From assembly GCF_021390515.1 (NCBI RefSeq), contig NZ_JAJUXI010000004.1, forward strand, positions 124,001-188,000: a stretch of 64,000 nt of DNA, read 5' to 3'. Both the position numbers and the translations under genes were made by a program. Source of the stretch: Dyadobacter sp. CY326 (GTDB taxonomy: Bacteria > Bacteroidota > Bacteroidia > Cytophagales > Spirosomataceae). Each line of letters starts with the position of its first letter. The stretch's first letter is position 1. This document shows positions 53,002 to 61,759 of the stretch, in pieces. The notes below the pieces were generated by a model that did not search any database, was not told the DNA's origin, and worked only from the letters and a program-made list of their open reading frames with translations.

Positions 53002-54934
53002 GGCGTAGCTTCACATTCTCAACTGGGCGGATGATCAGCGGGACTTTTTCGATTTTCACCGAGCTGCTATCCAGTCCAAACCATTTGTCTTCGGGTGTGG
53101 TAAAGTCCTTCACAAAGAAGTAAGTCTTCATAACCAATTGTTCAAACAACGGAAGATCGTTTTCAAAGGATAGGAAGCGTTCCAAAACCACAAAGCGGAA
53201 ATCGCCCGTAATGTTCTGTCTGTTAAGCGATTCGTAGCGGCTTGTAATATCCACTTCCTTATTCATCACCATGTCTTCAACCACTTTCCGGAAAAACATA
53301 TTAATCCGTTGATCCACCCTGAAACCGAGCCTGAAATTGATTTTGATCACATTGTCGTTGTTGTTGTCGTCCAACAACACTTTGTATTCCATTGTATAAG
53401 GGTCATCCGTTATATCGACGTGGATAAACCAGTAAACGTCAGCACGTTTGGGGCGTTTTTGGAATATTGAATAGATGACTTTCGTCTCAATTTCCGTCGC
53501 ACGAGAAGCATTGGTCATGAACACCAAATGCGTTGTATATTTTGGAATGCTGATGTCGCGGCTCAACTCATGCAATGCCGGTAAATATTTTTCGAGCTTT
53601 GTATATTCCGTCAGACGGAGTTTAATGTAAAAAGCTTTGAGCCAAACCGTCATCAATCCCGCCACAGCCGTTCCGACCAGAATCGTAAACCAGCCTCCAT
53701 GCGTGAATTTCAGCAGGTTAGCACCCAGGAACAAGCCTTCAATAAACAGGTAAAGCAGCATGAATGCAATCACAATCCACAAATTCACCCGCTTCATGTA
53801 CAAATAATAGGAGAACAGGATCGTGGTCATAATCATCGTCATTGTGATCGCCAGACCATAAGCAGCTTCCATGTTCGCAGATTCTTTGAAATAAAGTACA
53901 ACGGCAACACAACCTAGCAGCAATAACCAGTTCACGCTCGGCACATAAAGCTGCCCTTTTTGATCGCTTGGATAATTGAGCCGCACCTTTGGCCAAAAAT
54001 TGAGACGGATCGCTTCGGAAATGAGCGTAAATGAGCCAGATATAAGCGCCTGACTGGCAATGATTGCGGCAGATGTGGCAATGACGATGCCTGGAAGCAG
54101 CCACCATTCAGGCATAATTTCGTAGAACGGCTTACGTCCGTCAAGCAGATTTCCAATTTCTGACAGCAGCCACGCGCCTTGTCCAAAGTAATTGAGAACC
54201 AGGCAACTTTTTACAAAAATCCAGCTAACACGAATGTTCCCCCGGCCACAGTGACCAAGGTCCGTATACAAAGCTTCGGCTCCGGTTGTACACAAAAATA
54301 CGGCCCCAAGCATCCAGAAACCTCCCGGATGTTCTGTCAGTAATTTGTAACCGTAAATTGGATTAAGTGCTTTCAGAATGCCAGGTTGCAGCATCACTTG
54401 TGACAACCCCAGAACGCCTAACATGACAAACCATGTCACCATTAATGGGCCGAATGTCCGCCCCACAATCTTTGTTCCAAATGCTTGAATGAGAAATATA
54501 GCGATAAGAATCGCCAGCACAATGGGGATCGTTTGAATGTTGGGATAAAGCAATTGAAGACCTTCAACTGCCGAAGACACAGAAATAGGCGGCGTAATAA
54601 TGCCATCTGCCAAAAGCGTGCTTCCGCCAATAATGGCCGGGACAGTGAGCCAGCGCGCATGCTTCCTAACAAGTGCGTATAAAGCGAAAATTCCCCCTTC
54701 ACCTCTATTATCCGCCCTTAAAATCAGAATGACATATTTGACGGTTGTTTGCAGCGTAAGCGTCCAAAAGATACAAGATAAGGCGCCGTAGACAATCTCT
54801 TCGGTGATTCTCTCGGAGCCAATGATCGCCTGCATTACGTATAGAGGCGATGTCCCGATATCCCCATATATGATCCCGAATGCAATCAGAATGCCCGCTG
54901 CTGTAACCTTGTCTAACTTATGCTTTGATTCCAT
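52988..54934 (-). CDS. kup: Kup-family potassium uptake permease
   Basis: A 648-residue membrane protein. Residues ~10-435 hold twelve hydrophobic segments with the Kup hallmark GIIYGDIGTSPLYVMQ, RADNRGEGGIFALYALV and GNIRVSWIFVK; the C-terminal ~200 residues are a soluble cytoplasmic domain. It imports K+ with protons. Length is normal. In other bacteria kup genes often carry a c-di-AMP riboswitch; I looked at the 180-bp leader and did not see one. Confidence 0.95.
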   Translation of the reverse strand: MESKHKLDKVTAAGILIAFGIIYGDIGTSPLYVMQAIIGSERITEEIVYGALSCIFWTLTLQTTVKYVILILRADNRGEGGIFALYALVRKHARWLTVPAIIGGSTLLADGIITPPISVSSAVEGLQLLYPNIQTIPIVLAILIAIFLIQAFGTKIVGRTFGPLMVTWFVMLGVLGLSQVMLQPGILKALNPIYGYKLLTEHPGGFWMLGAVFLCTTGAEALYTDLGHCGRGNIRVSWIFVKSCLVLNYFGQGAWLLSEIGNLLDGRKPFYEIMPEWWLLPGIVIATSAAIIASQALISGSFTLISEAIRLNFWPKVRLNYPSDQKGQLYVPSVNWLLLLGCVAVVLYFKESANMEAAYGLAITMTMIMTTILFSYYLYMKRVNLWIVIAFMLLYLFIEGLFLGANLLKFTHGGWFTILVGTAVAGLMTVWLKAFYIKLRLTEYTKLEKYLPALHELSRDISIPKYTTHLVFMTNASRATEIETKVIYSIFQKRPKRADVYWFIHVDITDDPYTMEYKVLLDDNNNDNVIKINFRLGFRVDQRINMFFRKVVEDMVMNKEVDITSRYESLNRQNITGDFRFVVLERFLSFENDLPLFEQLVMKTYFFVKDFTTPEDKWFGLDSSSVKIEKVPLIIRPVENVKLRRVFT

Positions 54935-55117
54935 TCACGTTAGGTCGAAAAACGGCGAAAGTTAGGAAACCGCATGCAAAGTCGGTACTTCAACGGTCAA
55001 AATTAATTTCCAATCAGGCGCGCAGGCAGGAACGGTTGTGCCAATAATAATGTTTGGACGCCCGAGTGTCAGTTTCGAGTGGACTGCACCGTGTTAAAGT
55101 AAGTTAAAGTTTAGGCG

Positions 55118-56467
55118 TCAGGAGAAGGTTTTCCATAGCAAAAAGAGGTTCAAACTGATAATAACAAGCGTGATAACCCATGCCAAAATGTTCAATAATC
55201 TGGAATTGGCGAAGCGTCCCATGATGTCACTATTGGACGTGAAAAACACGAGCGGAACAACAGCGAAGCTCAGTTGCAGGGACAAAATTACCTGACTAAA
55301 AACAAGCAGATCCGCAGTTCCTTTTTCGCCGTAGAGATAGGAAACAATGAGCGCAGGAACAATGGCAATGCCTCTGGTAATGAGTCTGCGAAGCCATGGT
55401 TGTAGGCGAATGTTCAGAAAACCTTCCATGACAATCTGTCCCGCTAATGTGCCTGTTAATGTGGAGCTCTGGCCGGAAGCAAGCAATGCCAATGCGAAAA
55501 ATATCCCTGCAAGACTCACACCCAAAACAGGATCGAGTAAGTGATATGCATCCGTAATGTCCGCAATTTCGAAGTGTCCGTTGGCATGAAAAGCCGTTGC
55601 AGCCAGGATTAATATCGACGCATTGATAAAAAATGCGAGCGCGAGCGAGACAGTGGAATCGATGGTTGCAAAGCGTATGGCCGATTTTTTGCCTTCATCA
55701 TCGCGTTTGAAAGCGCGTGTTTGTACAATGCTGGAATGTAAATATAGGTTGTGCGGCATAACAGTTGCTCCCAGAATCCCGATCGCAATGTATAACATGC
55801 CTGAGTCGGTGACAATTTTGGTTTTTGGGATGAGACCGTCCACGATTCCTGCCATAGATGGCTGAGAAACAATCATTTCATAAACAAAACTCAGCAAGAT
55901 AATGCCCATCAAGCCGGCGACAATGCTCTCAATGATGCGGAATCCCTTTTGCTGAAAATAGACCACTAATAAGACGTCAAATGCCGTGAAAAGCACGCCT
56001 ATGGGCAACGGAAGGTCAAAAAGCAGATTTAACGCAATTGCCGAACCAATCACTTCGGCAAGGTCTGTGGCAGCAATGGCGATCTCTGAGAGCACCCAAA
56101 GCACAAATGATACGGGTCTTGAATAATAATCGCGGCATGCTTGCGCGAGATCGCGTCCGGATGCGATGCCCAGTTTCAGCGAAAGATGCTGCAAAAGCAT
56201 CGCAAAAAGATTAGAAATTAGGATCACCGAAAGCAATGCGTAACCAAAGCGGGAACCTCCTTCAATGTCCGTCGCCCAGTTTCCCGGGTCAATATATCCC
56301 ACCGCAACCATCAATCCTGGCCCGGTGAATGCCATCATTTTTTTCCAGAATCCTGCACCTTCGGGAATAACAATGGATGAATGCACTTCCGACAAAGAGG
56401 CAAGCTTGCCGCTATCAGCCGGTGCCGTTTTATGCAAAGAATTCTGAATTTTCAAACCATCAATCAT
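55118..56467 (-). CDS. mntH: NRAMP-family Mn2+/Fe2+ transporter
   Basis: A 449-residue divalent-metal:H+ symporter from ATG 56467 (MIDGLKIQNSLHK). The metal-binding residues are in TM1 VGYIDPGNWATDI and TM6 GATVMPHNLYLHSSIVQ, the two defining NRAMP motifs; about eleven helices. An ~45-residue hydrophilic N-terminal tail precedes TM1. It diverges from an mntR-type regulator, and two palindromes lie between them, so expression is almost certainly repressed by Mn2+. Confidence 0.95.
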   Translation of the reverse strand: MIDGLKIQNSLHKTAPADSGKLASLSEVHSSIVIPEGAGFWKKMMAFTGPGLMVAVGYIDPGNWATDIEGGSRFGYALLSVILISNLFAMLLQHLSLKLGIASGRDLAQACRDYYSRPVSFVLWVLSEIAIAATDLAEVIGSAIALNLLFDLPLPIGVLFTAFDVLLVVYFQQKGFRIIESIVAGLMGIILLSFVYEMIVSQPSMAGIVDGLIPKTKIVTDSGMLYIAIGILGATVMPHNLYLHSSIVQTRAFKRDDEGKKSAIRFATIDSTVSLALAFFINASILILAATAFHANGHFEIADITDAYHLLDPVLGVSLAGIFFALALLASGQSSTLTGTLAGQIVMEGFLNIRLQPWLRRLITRGIAIVPALIVSYLYGEKGTADLLVFSQVILSLQLSFAVVPLVFFTSNSDIMGRFANSRLLNILAWVITLVIISLNLFLLWKTFS

Positions 56468-56491
56468 TTTTAAAGCAGTTGTAATAAACAA

Positions 56492-56505
56492 TTTAGTTTA
56501 CTAAA
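56492..56505. promoter_or_regulatory. Candidate MntR operator 1
   Basis: Perfect palindrome TTTAGTTTACTAAA, 25 bp from the mntH start codon in the divergent mntH/mntR region. Half-site TTTAG is shared with operator 2. Likely bound by the DtxR-family protein encoded next to it. Confidence 0.6.
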
Positions 56506-56535
56506 AACAAAGATAAACGAATTTATAAATATATT

Positions 56536-56551
56536 TTTAGATAAGTCTAAA
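56536..56551. promoter_or_regulatory. Candidate MntR operator 2
   Basis: Inverted repeat TTTAGA-TAAG-TCTAAA about 70 bp before the mntR start. DtxR-type operators have the form TTAGGnnnnCCTAA, so TTTAGAnnnnTCTAAA fits. Confidence 0.65.
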
Positions 56552-56620
56552 TTTTTTATTTTCCCGTTTGTTAAGTGTACTTTTGTTCCTATTAAGATTA
56601 GGCCACTGTTGCGTACGTCG

Positions 56621-57283
56621 ATGCAAAATTCCTTCACAGAAGAAAATTATTTAAAGATCATTCATTCGTTGTCCGGCCGGGAAGGGACGGAAGTGAGTAC
56701 GAATGCGCTCGCAGAAAGCACTTCAACCCGGGCTGCGTCCGTGACGGATATGCTCAGGAAGTTGGCAGAAAAGGGATTGATCCATTATAAAAAATATCAG
56801 GGCGTAAGGCTTACCGACAGCGGGGAAAAAGTCGCTATTCAGGTCATTCGTAAGCATCGGCTTTGGGAAGTGTTTTTGGTGGAAAAACTGGGCTTTGGCT
56901 GGGATGAAGTGCACGACATCGCAGAAGAGCTGGAACACATTCCTTCGGAAATTCTTGTGGAGAAGCTTGACCGGTTTCTGGGTCACCCCAAGTTCGATCC
57001 GCACGGCGATCCGATCCCGGATGCAAAAGGAAATCTTACCGAGCCCGATTACACGATTTTAACGGATGTCCACATTGGCGAAAAAGTTTTGATGATGGGC
57101 GTTCTCGATCATGCGCCTTCTTTTTTACAGCATTTGGACCGGTCCGGCATTACGCTCGGCGCGGTTATTGAGGTGAAGGAAATTAATGAATATGATAAAT
57201 CAGCTTCTGTACAAATAAACGGCGGGCCTACGTTGTTTATCAGTCTCGAGGTGTCCAAAAATTTACTGGTTCAGCGCCGATGA
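56621..57283 (+). CDS. mntR: Manganese-responsive DtxR-family regulator
   Basis: A 220-residue regulator from ATG 56621 (MQNSFTEENYLKIIHSL). It has a winged helix-turn-helix (VSTNALAESTSTRAASVTDMLRKLAEKGLIHYKKYQGVRLTDSGE), the metal-binding dimerisation domain with RKHRLWEVFLVEKLGFGWDEVHDIAEELEHI, DPHGDPIP, and a C-terminal FeoA/SH3-like domain (~150-220). It senses Mn2+ (or Fe2+) and represses mntH. It may extend to the downstream lptF-type gene 10 bp away. Confidence 0.93.
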   Translation: MQNSFTEENYLKIIHSLSGREGTEVSTNALAESTSTRAASVTDMLRKLAEKGLIHYKKYQGVRLTDSGEKVAIQVIRKHRLWEVFLVEKLGFGWDEVHDIAEELEHIPSEILVEKLDRFLGHPKFDPHGDPIPDAKGNLTEPDYTILTDVHIGEKVLMMGVLDHAPSFLQHLDRSGITLGAVIEVKEINEYDKSASVQINGGPTLFISLEVSKNLLVQRR

Positions 57284-57293
57284 GATTCCAGCC

Positions 57294-58376
57294 ATGAGAT
57301 TGAAAATATTGGATCGTTACCTGATCAAGAATTTCCTGATAACCTATGTTTTCGTAGCATTTGTGATCGTGCTGATCATTTGCATGATCGATTACACGGA
57401 GAAGGTGGATGATTTTCTTGATAAAAAAGCGCCGCTCCGGGAGATTATCATTGATTATTATCTCAATCTCATTCCTTACTGGATCAATTACATTAGTCCG
57501 CTAATGGTGTTCATTGCGACTGTTTTCTTCACATCCAGGATTGCCGCGCGCACGGAAATCATCGCTATGCTCAGCAGCGGGATCAGCTTCGGGCGCATGC
57601 TTTTGCCTTACATGCTCGGCGCGATGATCTTGGGAGTTTTGACATTCATTCAGGTCGGCTGGATTTTGCCGAAAGCCAATAAAATTCGGAACAGTTTTGA
57701 AAAAACTTACGTGAAGCAGGAATTCTATTTCAGCGGTCACAATGTGCACATTACGATTGCGCCGGACGTGTATGCCTATTTGGAAAGTTATAACACGATG
57801 ACCAAAACGGGCAACAAGTTTACCATGGAAACGATCAAGGGCAATGTGCTTTTGCAGAAATTCTATGCGGACAAAATCGTGTGGCAGCCGAAAAAAGGCA
57901 AGTGGACATTGCAAAATTACCAGGTGCGCACATTGGACAGTCTGGGTGAAAAACTGAGGAGCGGGCCTGCCATTGACACAACAATCAACCTGTCTCCAAA
58001 GGATTTTGAAAGCGACTATAACCTGTTCGAAACATTCACATTGCCCGAATTGAATGCTTACATTGATTTGCTCAAAAGTCGCGGAGCCGACGGTCTGGAA
58101 GTTTATCTGATCGAAAAATACATTCGTTTTACGCAGCCATTTGCCATTCTGATTCTGACGGCAATCGGCGTGATTGTGTCCGCAAGAAAAAGCAGGCGAG
58201 GCGTCGGCTGGCAGATTGCGCTGGGCTTCATGCTGGCATTCATTTACATTCTGTTTTTCTTGTTATCCAAAGGCGTTGCCGAGGCAGGAACCATCAACAC
58301 ATTGTTCGCCGTTTGGCTTCCCAACATTGTTTTTTCATGCATAGGGCTGATTTTATATAAAACATTGCCCCGATAA
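57294..58376 (+). CDS. LptF/LptG-family lipopolysaccharide export permease
   Basis: A 360-residue membrane protein with six helices in two groups of three (residues ~10-115 and ~275-360) and a periplasmic jellyroll between them, the architecture of YjgP/YjgQ proteins. LKILDRYLIKNFLITYVFVAFVIVLI at the start is typical. It forms the LptB2FG transporter that extracts LPS. It begins 10 bp after mntR and is followed by an EamA gene after 2 bp. Confidence 0.92.
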   Translation: MRLKILDRYLIKNFLITYVFVAFVIVLIICMIDYTEKVDDFLDKKAPLREIIIDYYLNLIPYWINYISPLMVFIATVFFTSRIAARTEIIAMLSSGISFGRMLLPYMLGAMILGVLTFIQVGWILPKANKIRNSFEKTYVKQEFYFSGHNVHITIAPDVYAYLESYNTMTKTGNKFTMETIKGNVLLQKFYADKIVWQPKKGKWTLQNYQVRTLDSLGEKLRSGPAIDTTINLSPKDFESDYNLFETFTLPELNAYIDLLKSRGADGLEVYLIEKYIRFTQPFAILILTAIGVIVSARKSRRGVGWQIALGFMLAFIYILFFLLSKGVAEAGTINTLFAVWLPNIVFSCIGLILYKTLPR

Positions 58377-58378
58377 AC

Positions 58379-59293
58379 ATGTTTTCACCCACAGCACTGC
58401 GGTCTTATTTACATCTTCATTTTCTCGTCCTGATCTGGGGCTTTACGGCCATTGTTGGCTTAATGGTCACCATTTCGCCCGTTGCGCTCGTTTTTTACAG
58501 GACTTTGTTTGCGGCATTAGGCTTAGCAGCCATCATTGTTTTCAAGAAAAAACAGTTCAAAGCAGAAAGTCGGGATGTGATCCGAATGCTGGCTGTCGGC
58601 TTTATTTTGTCAGCACATTGGATGTTATTTTTTGCCTCGGCGCGCGTGTCCACGGCTTCGGTTTGCCTCGCCGGGATGGCCACGACTTCCCTTTGGACGA
58701 GCTTAATTGAGCCATTGGTGAACAAAAAGAGCGTCCGGCCGTTGGAAGTGGCATTGGGGATTCTGGCATTTGCGGGCTTGTATGTCGTTTTCAAATTTGA
58801 ATTTGACCATGCACTGGGCCTTATGCTCGCATTGGCTTCGGCACTGCTTGCTGCCTTGTTCACGGTTGCCAACAGCAGGCTTGTGCAGCGCATTGACGCC
58901 TATATCATTACTTTTTACGAAATGGTCGGCGCCACATTCTTTTCACTTTTATTTGTCGCCCTATTTGAATGGCAGGGCTGGTCTGGGGGTGCATCTTACA
59001 TTCCGGCGGCGAAAGATTGGATCTGGATTTTGTTCCTGGCGTTTATCTGCACGGTTTATGCAAGCACCATGGCCACGCAGTTGATGAAGCAATTTTCTGC
59101 TTATTTGATCAACCTGACCATTAATCTGGAGCCGGTTTATGGCATTGCGCTGGCTTTTTTCTTTTTTGGTGAAAAAGAGCGGATGACGACGGAATTTTAC
59201 ATGGGCACAGTGCTCATATTGCTCGCCGTATTGCTTTACCCGCTGCTGATTAATACGGTTTTAGGTAAAAAGGGCGTCCAGACCGGGAAATAA
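58379..59293 (+). CDS. DMT-superfamily EamA transporter
   Basis: A 304-residue inner-membrane protein with ten helices and two EamA repeats (residues ~10-140 and ~150-290): LHFLVLIWGFTAIVGLM at the start, LALASALLAALFTVANSRLV opening the second repeat, NLTINLEPVYGIALAFFFFGE near the end. It moves metabolites or drugs; substrate unknown. It is coupled to the LptF/LptG-type gene by a 2-bp spacing. Confidence 0.9.
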   Translation: MFSPTALRSYLHLHFLVLIWGFTAIVGLMVTISPVALVFYRTLFAALGLAAIIVFKKKQFKAESRDVIRMLAVGFILSAHWMLFFASARVSTASVCLAGMATTSLWTSLIEPLVNKKSVRPLEVALGILAFAGLYVVFKFEFDHALGLMLALASALLAALFTVANSRLVQRIDAYIITFYEMVGATFFSLLFVALFEWQGWSGGASYIPAAKDWIWILFLAFICTVYASTMATQLMKQFSAYLINLTINLEPVYGIALAFFFFGEKERMTTEFYMGTVLILLAVLLYPLLINTVLGKKGVQTGK

Positions 59294-59353
59294 TCAATAG
59301 AAGCTAAATCCGAAGACTCGGGTGATAAAAAGAGCATATTAACTTATTACTGC

Positions 59354-59361
59354 TATTTTTG
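59354..59361 (+). promoter_or_regulatory. Candidate -7 box of the glycosyltransferase cluster
   Basis: TATTTTTG, matching the Bacteroidota TAnnTTTG box, 21 bp before the first glycosyltransferase start. No clear -33 TTG is visible at the right distance. Confidence 0.3.
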
Positions 59362-59382
59362 TCGATTCAACAAAAGGTGTTT

Positions 59383-60333
59383 ATGAACCCAGCGCGTTTA
59401 CTTCTGGTAATTCCATGCTACAACGAGGAGGCCATATTGCATTTGACCTATTCAAAACTGAACGTTTATTACAACGCCCTCAAACAGCAAGGTCTTATCA
59501 CGGAAGATAGCCGCATTTGCTTCGTTAACGACGGCAGCAGGGACCGGACTTGGAATATCATTGAAGAGCTTTGCAGCCTCGATCCCAATGTGATCGGTGT
59601 GGGACTGTCTCGCAATTTTGGACATCAGAGCGCGATTATGGCCGGTTTGGAGAAAAATATCGATCATTACGATTGCTTCATCACCATCGACGCCGATTTG
59701 CAGGACGACATCAATGCCATTGCGGCCATGGTTCAAAAACACCGTGAAGGCGCAATGGTCGTTTACGGTGTGCGCGGCGACAGAAGTTCCGACAGCTGGT
59801 TCAAGCGCTTTACGGCCGAAAGTTTTTATGTTTTGATGCAAAAAATGGGCGTTCCGGTTGTTTTCAACCACGCCGATTTCCGCTTAATGGACCGAAGGGT
59901 TTTGCAGGAACTGGGCAATTTTAAAGAAATCAATATGTTTCTGCGCGGCATTGTCCCGCTGGTTGGTTTCCGCAATGATAAGGTCGTTTACAATCGCCTC
60001 GAACGTGAAGCGGGCGAAACAAAATATCCGCTAAGCAAAATGTTGCTTTTCGCGTGGAACGGGATTACGTCTTTTTCCACCTTCCCCATGCGGCTTGTGT
60101 TGTATTTCGGCGTTTTCAATTTCCTGGTCGCAATGGTCATTGTGGCCTACATTCTTTTCTCTTATCTCGTAGGTTACACCGTTCCCGGCTGGACTTCCAC
60201 GATGCTGCCGCTTACGTTTTTTAGCGGCTCCAACATGATGGCGCTGGGTTTGATCGGAGAATACATTGGCAAGATTTACGAAGAAGTAAAAGGCCGTCCT
60301 CGTTACATTATTGAAAAAACTGTCAATGAATAG
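59383..60333 (+). CDS. GT2 polyprenyl-phosphate glycosyltransferase with membrane tail
   Basis: A 316-residue protein from ATG 59383 (MNPARLLLVIPCYNEEAI). The GT2 domain shows the nucleotide site FVNDGSRDRTW, LSRNFGHQSAIMAGL and the metal site TIDADLQDDINAI; residues ~230-295 contain two transmembrane helices. This matches the dolichol-phosphate-mannose-synthase / GtrB / ArnC group, which load a sugar on undecaprenyl phosphate. The acceptor sugar pathway is probably served by the following polytopic proteins, one of whose genes overlaps this stop by 8 nt. Confidence 0.92.
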   Translation: MNPARLLLVIPCYNEEAILHLTYSKLNVYYNALKQQGLITEDSRICFVNDGSRDRTWNIIEELCSLDPNVIGVGLSRNFGHQSAIMAGLEKNIDHYDCFITIDADLQDDINAIAAMVQKHREGAMVVYGVRGDRSSDSWFKRFTAESFYVLMQKMGVPVVFNHADFRLMDRRVLQELGNFKEINMFLRGIVPLVGFRNDKVVYNRLEREAGETKYPLSKMLLFAWNGITSFSTFPMRLVLYFGVFNFLVAMVIVAYILFSYLVGYTVPGWTSTMLPLTFFSGSNMMALGLIGEYIGKIYEEVKGRPRYIIEKTVNE

Positions 60334-61759
60334 ATTTTATAGAAAATACCGGAGCGTAGGCAATTGGGTCAATGTATTTTTGATGCTGAGCGTCCTCATT
60401 CCCTTACTCGCACTATCTTATTACAACCATCCTTCACCCGCCGATGACTTTTGCTACATTGATACAGTCTTCAAAGTTGGCTGGCTCGAAGCAATGAACC
60501 TTTACTACACGGAGTGGACGGGACGATATTTTGGCATCTTTCTCAATCACAGCAATCCGCTGCTTTTCCACTCGATCATTGGGTTTAAAGTGCTTCCCAT
60601 AATCTTGTTGTTAACGACCGTTTTCAGTCTTTACAGCCTTTTTAGGCACTTAACGCCCACACTTTCACGTGTTGCGCACATTGGATTTGCGGGCGTTGTC
60701 TTTTTTCTGTATGTGATAAAGATGGCGAGTATGGCGGAAGCTTTCTACTGGATGGCAGGCTTTGTAACATTCACAGTTCCAAGCGTTTTGACATTGTTCT
60801 GGATCGTGATCGTCTTGCGTTGGTATCGTCAGGATACGCAGCCCGCCAAAATATTATTAGGCGTTTTGGCCGCGTTTCTGGTTTTTGCTTCAATGGGAAG
60901 CAGCGAGCCTAATTTGCTGACAATGATGCTGTTAATCGGCGCATGGTGGGTTTACAGGCTGATCTATCACCGCAAAGTCGATGGCTTTATGATCGCAATG
61001 CTCGTTGCGGCTTTGTTCTCCGCATACGTTTTCTTCACAGCGCCGGGCAATGATGCCAGGATCGGCACAAATCCATTGGGTGGAAATATTCCTTTTTCCG
61101 TAATTTCATCATTCAAAAAACTCGCGTTCCTGAGTTTCGACTGGCTTTTCAGGACACCATTGCTTTTCTTTTCTACGGCCTGGCTTGTTGTGCTGTCGCG
61201 ATTGTCGACGGGTGCGCGGAATTATTTTTCCATTCCGGTTTGGTATGCAGTGCTATTATTCATTGGCGTCCTTGCTGCTCAGCTTTTTCCAAATTACTAC
61301 GGAGTCGGCATTGAGCCTGCGCCGCGAGTGATCAACTGCGTGTTCTTCTTCTTCCTCATCGGCTGGTTTTACATTGTTGGTGTGATTTTCCATTATTTCA
61401 AAAACCGTAAAATCGACTATTTCCATTTCACGGTGACGCGTTACGGTGCATTGTATGCGGTTTTAATCATTTCAATTACATTGTCTTTCTATCGCAGTGC
61501 CAATGTGCGCTTGATCTATTCCGATCTGATCCGTGGGACGGCGGCGGCGTTTGATAAGGAAATGTACAATCGTTACAAGACATTGGAGACCTCCAAAGAA
61601 AACACAGTTTATCTGCCACCCATTTATTCTAAGCCATTGTCCATTTTTGTTGACGACGACATTAAGACGAATCCAGACCATTGGTGGAACAAATGCATGG
61701 CCGGATATTTCGGTAAAGGAGTGATTATCATGAAAGATACAAAAGGTGGACAGCAGTAA
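60326..61759 (+). CDS. Polytopic membrane protein, DUF6056-like, probable lipid-linked-sugar transferase
   Basis: A 477-residue protein from ATG 60326, overlapping the GT2 stop by 8 nt. It has about ten to twelve hydrophobic segments. The first periplasmic loop holds SPADDFCYIDTVFKVGWLEA...EWTGRYFGIFLNHSNPL, with a conserved acidic pair, similar to GT-C enzymes that use polyprenyl-phosphate sugars. The DUF6056 family name is my best guess. It likely transfers the sugar loaded by the preceding GT2 onto an envelope polymer or protein. Confidence 0.78.
   Translation: MNRFYRKYRSVGNWVNVFLMLSVLIPLLALSYYNHPSPADDFCYIDTVFKVGWLEAMNLYYTEWTGRYFGIFLNHSNPLLFHSIIGFKVLPIILLLTTVFSLYSLFRHLTPTLSRVAHIGFAGVVFFLYVIKMASMAEAFYWMAGFVTFTVPSVLTLFWIVIVLRWYRQDTQPAKILLGVLAAFLVFASMGSSEPNLLTMMLLIGAWWVYRLIYHRKVDGFMIAMLVAALFSAYVFFTAPGNDARIGTNPLGGNIPFSVISSFKKLAFLSFDWLFRTPLLFFSTAWLVVLSRLSTGARNYFSIPVWYAVLLFIGVLAAQLFPNYYGVGIEPAPRVINCVFFFFLIGWFYIVGVIFHYFKNRKIDYFHFTVTRYGALYAVLIISITLSFYRSANVRLIYSDLIRGTAAAFDKEMYNRYKTLETSKENTVYLPPIYSKPLSIFVDDDIKTNPDHWWNKCMAGYFGKGVIIMKDTKGGQQ

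Noticed and set aside
54935..55117. Possible c-di-AMP riboswitch in front of kup
   Set aside because: The leader lacks the conserved paired regions I would expect; no stable multi-helix structure is evident.
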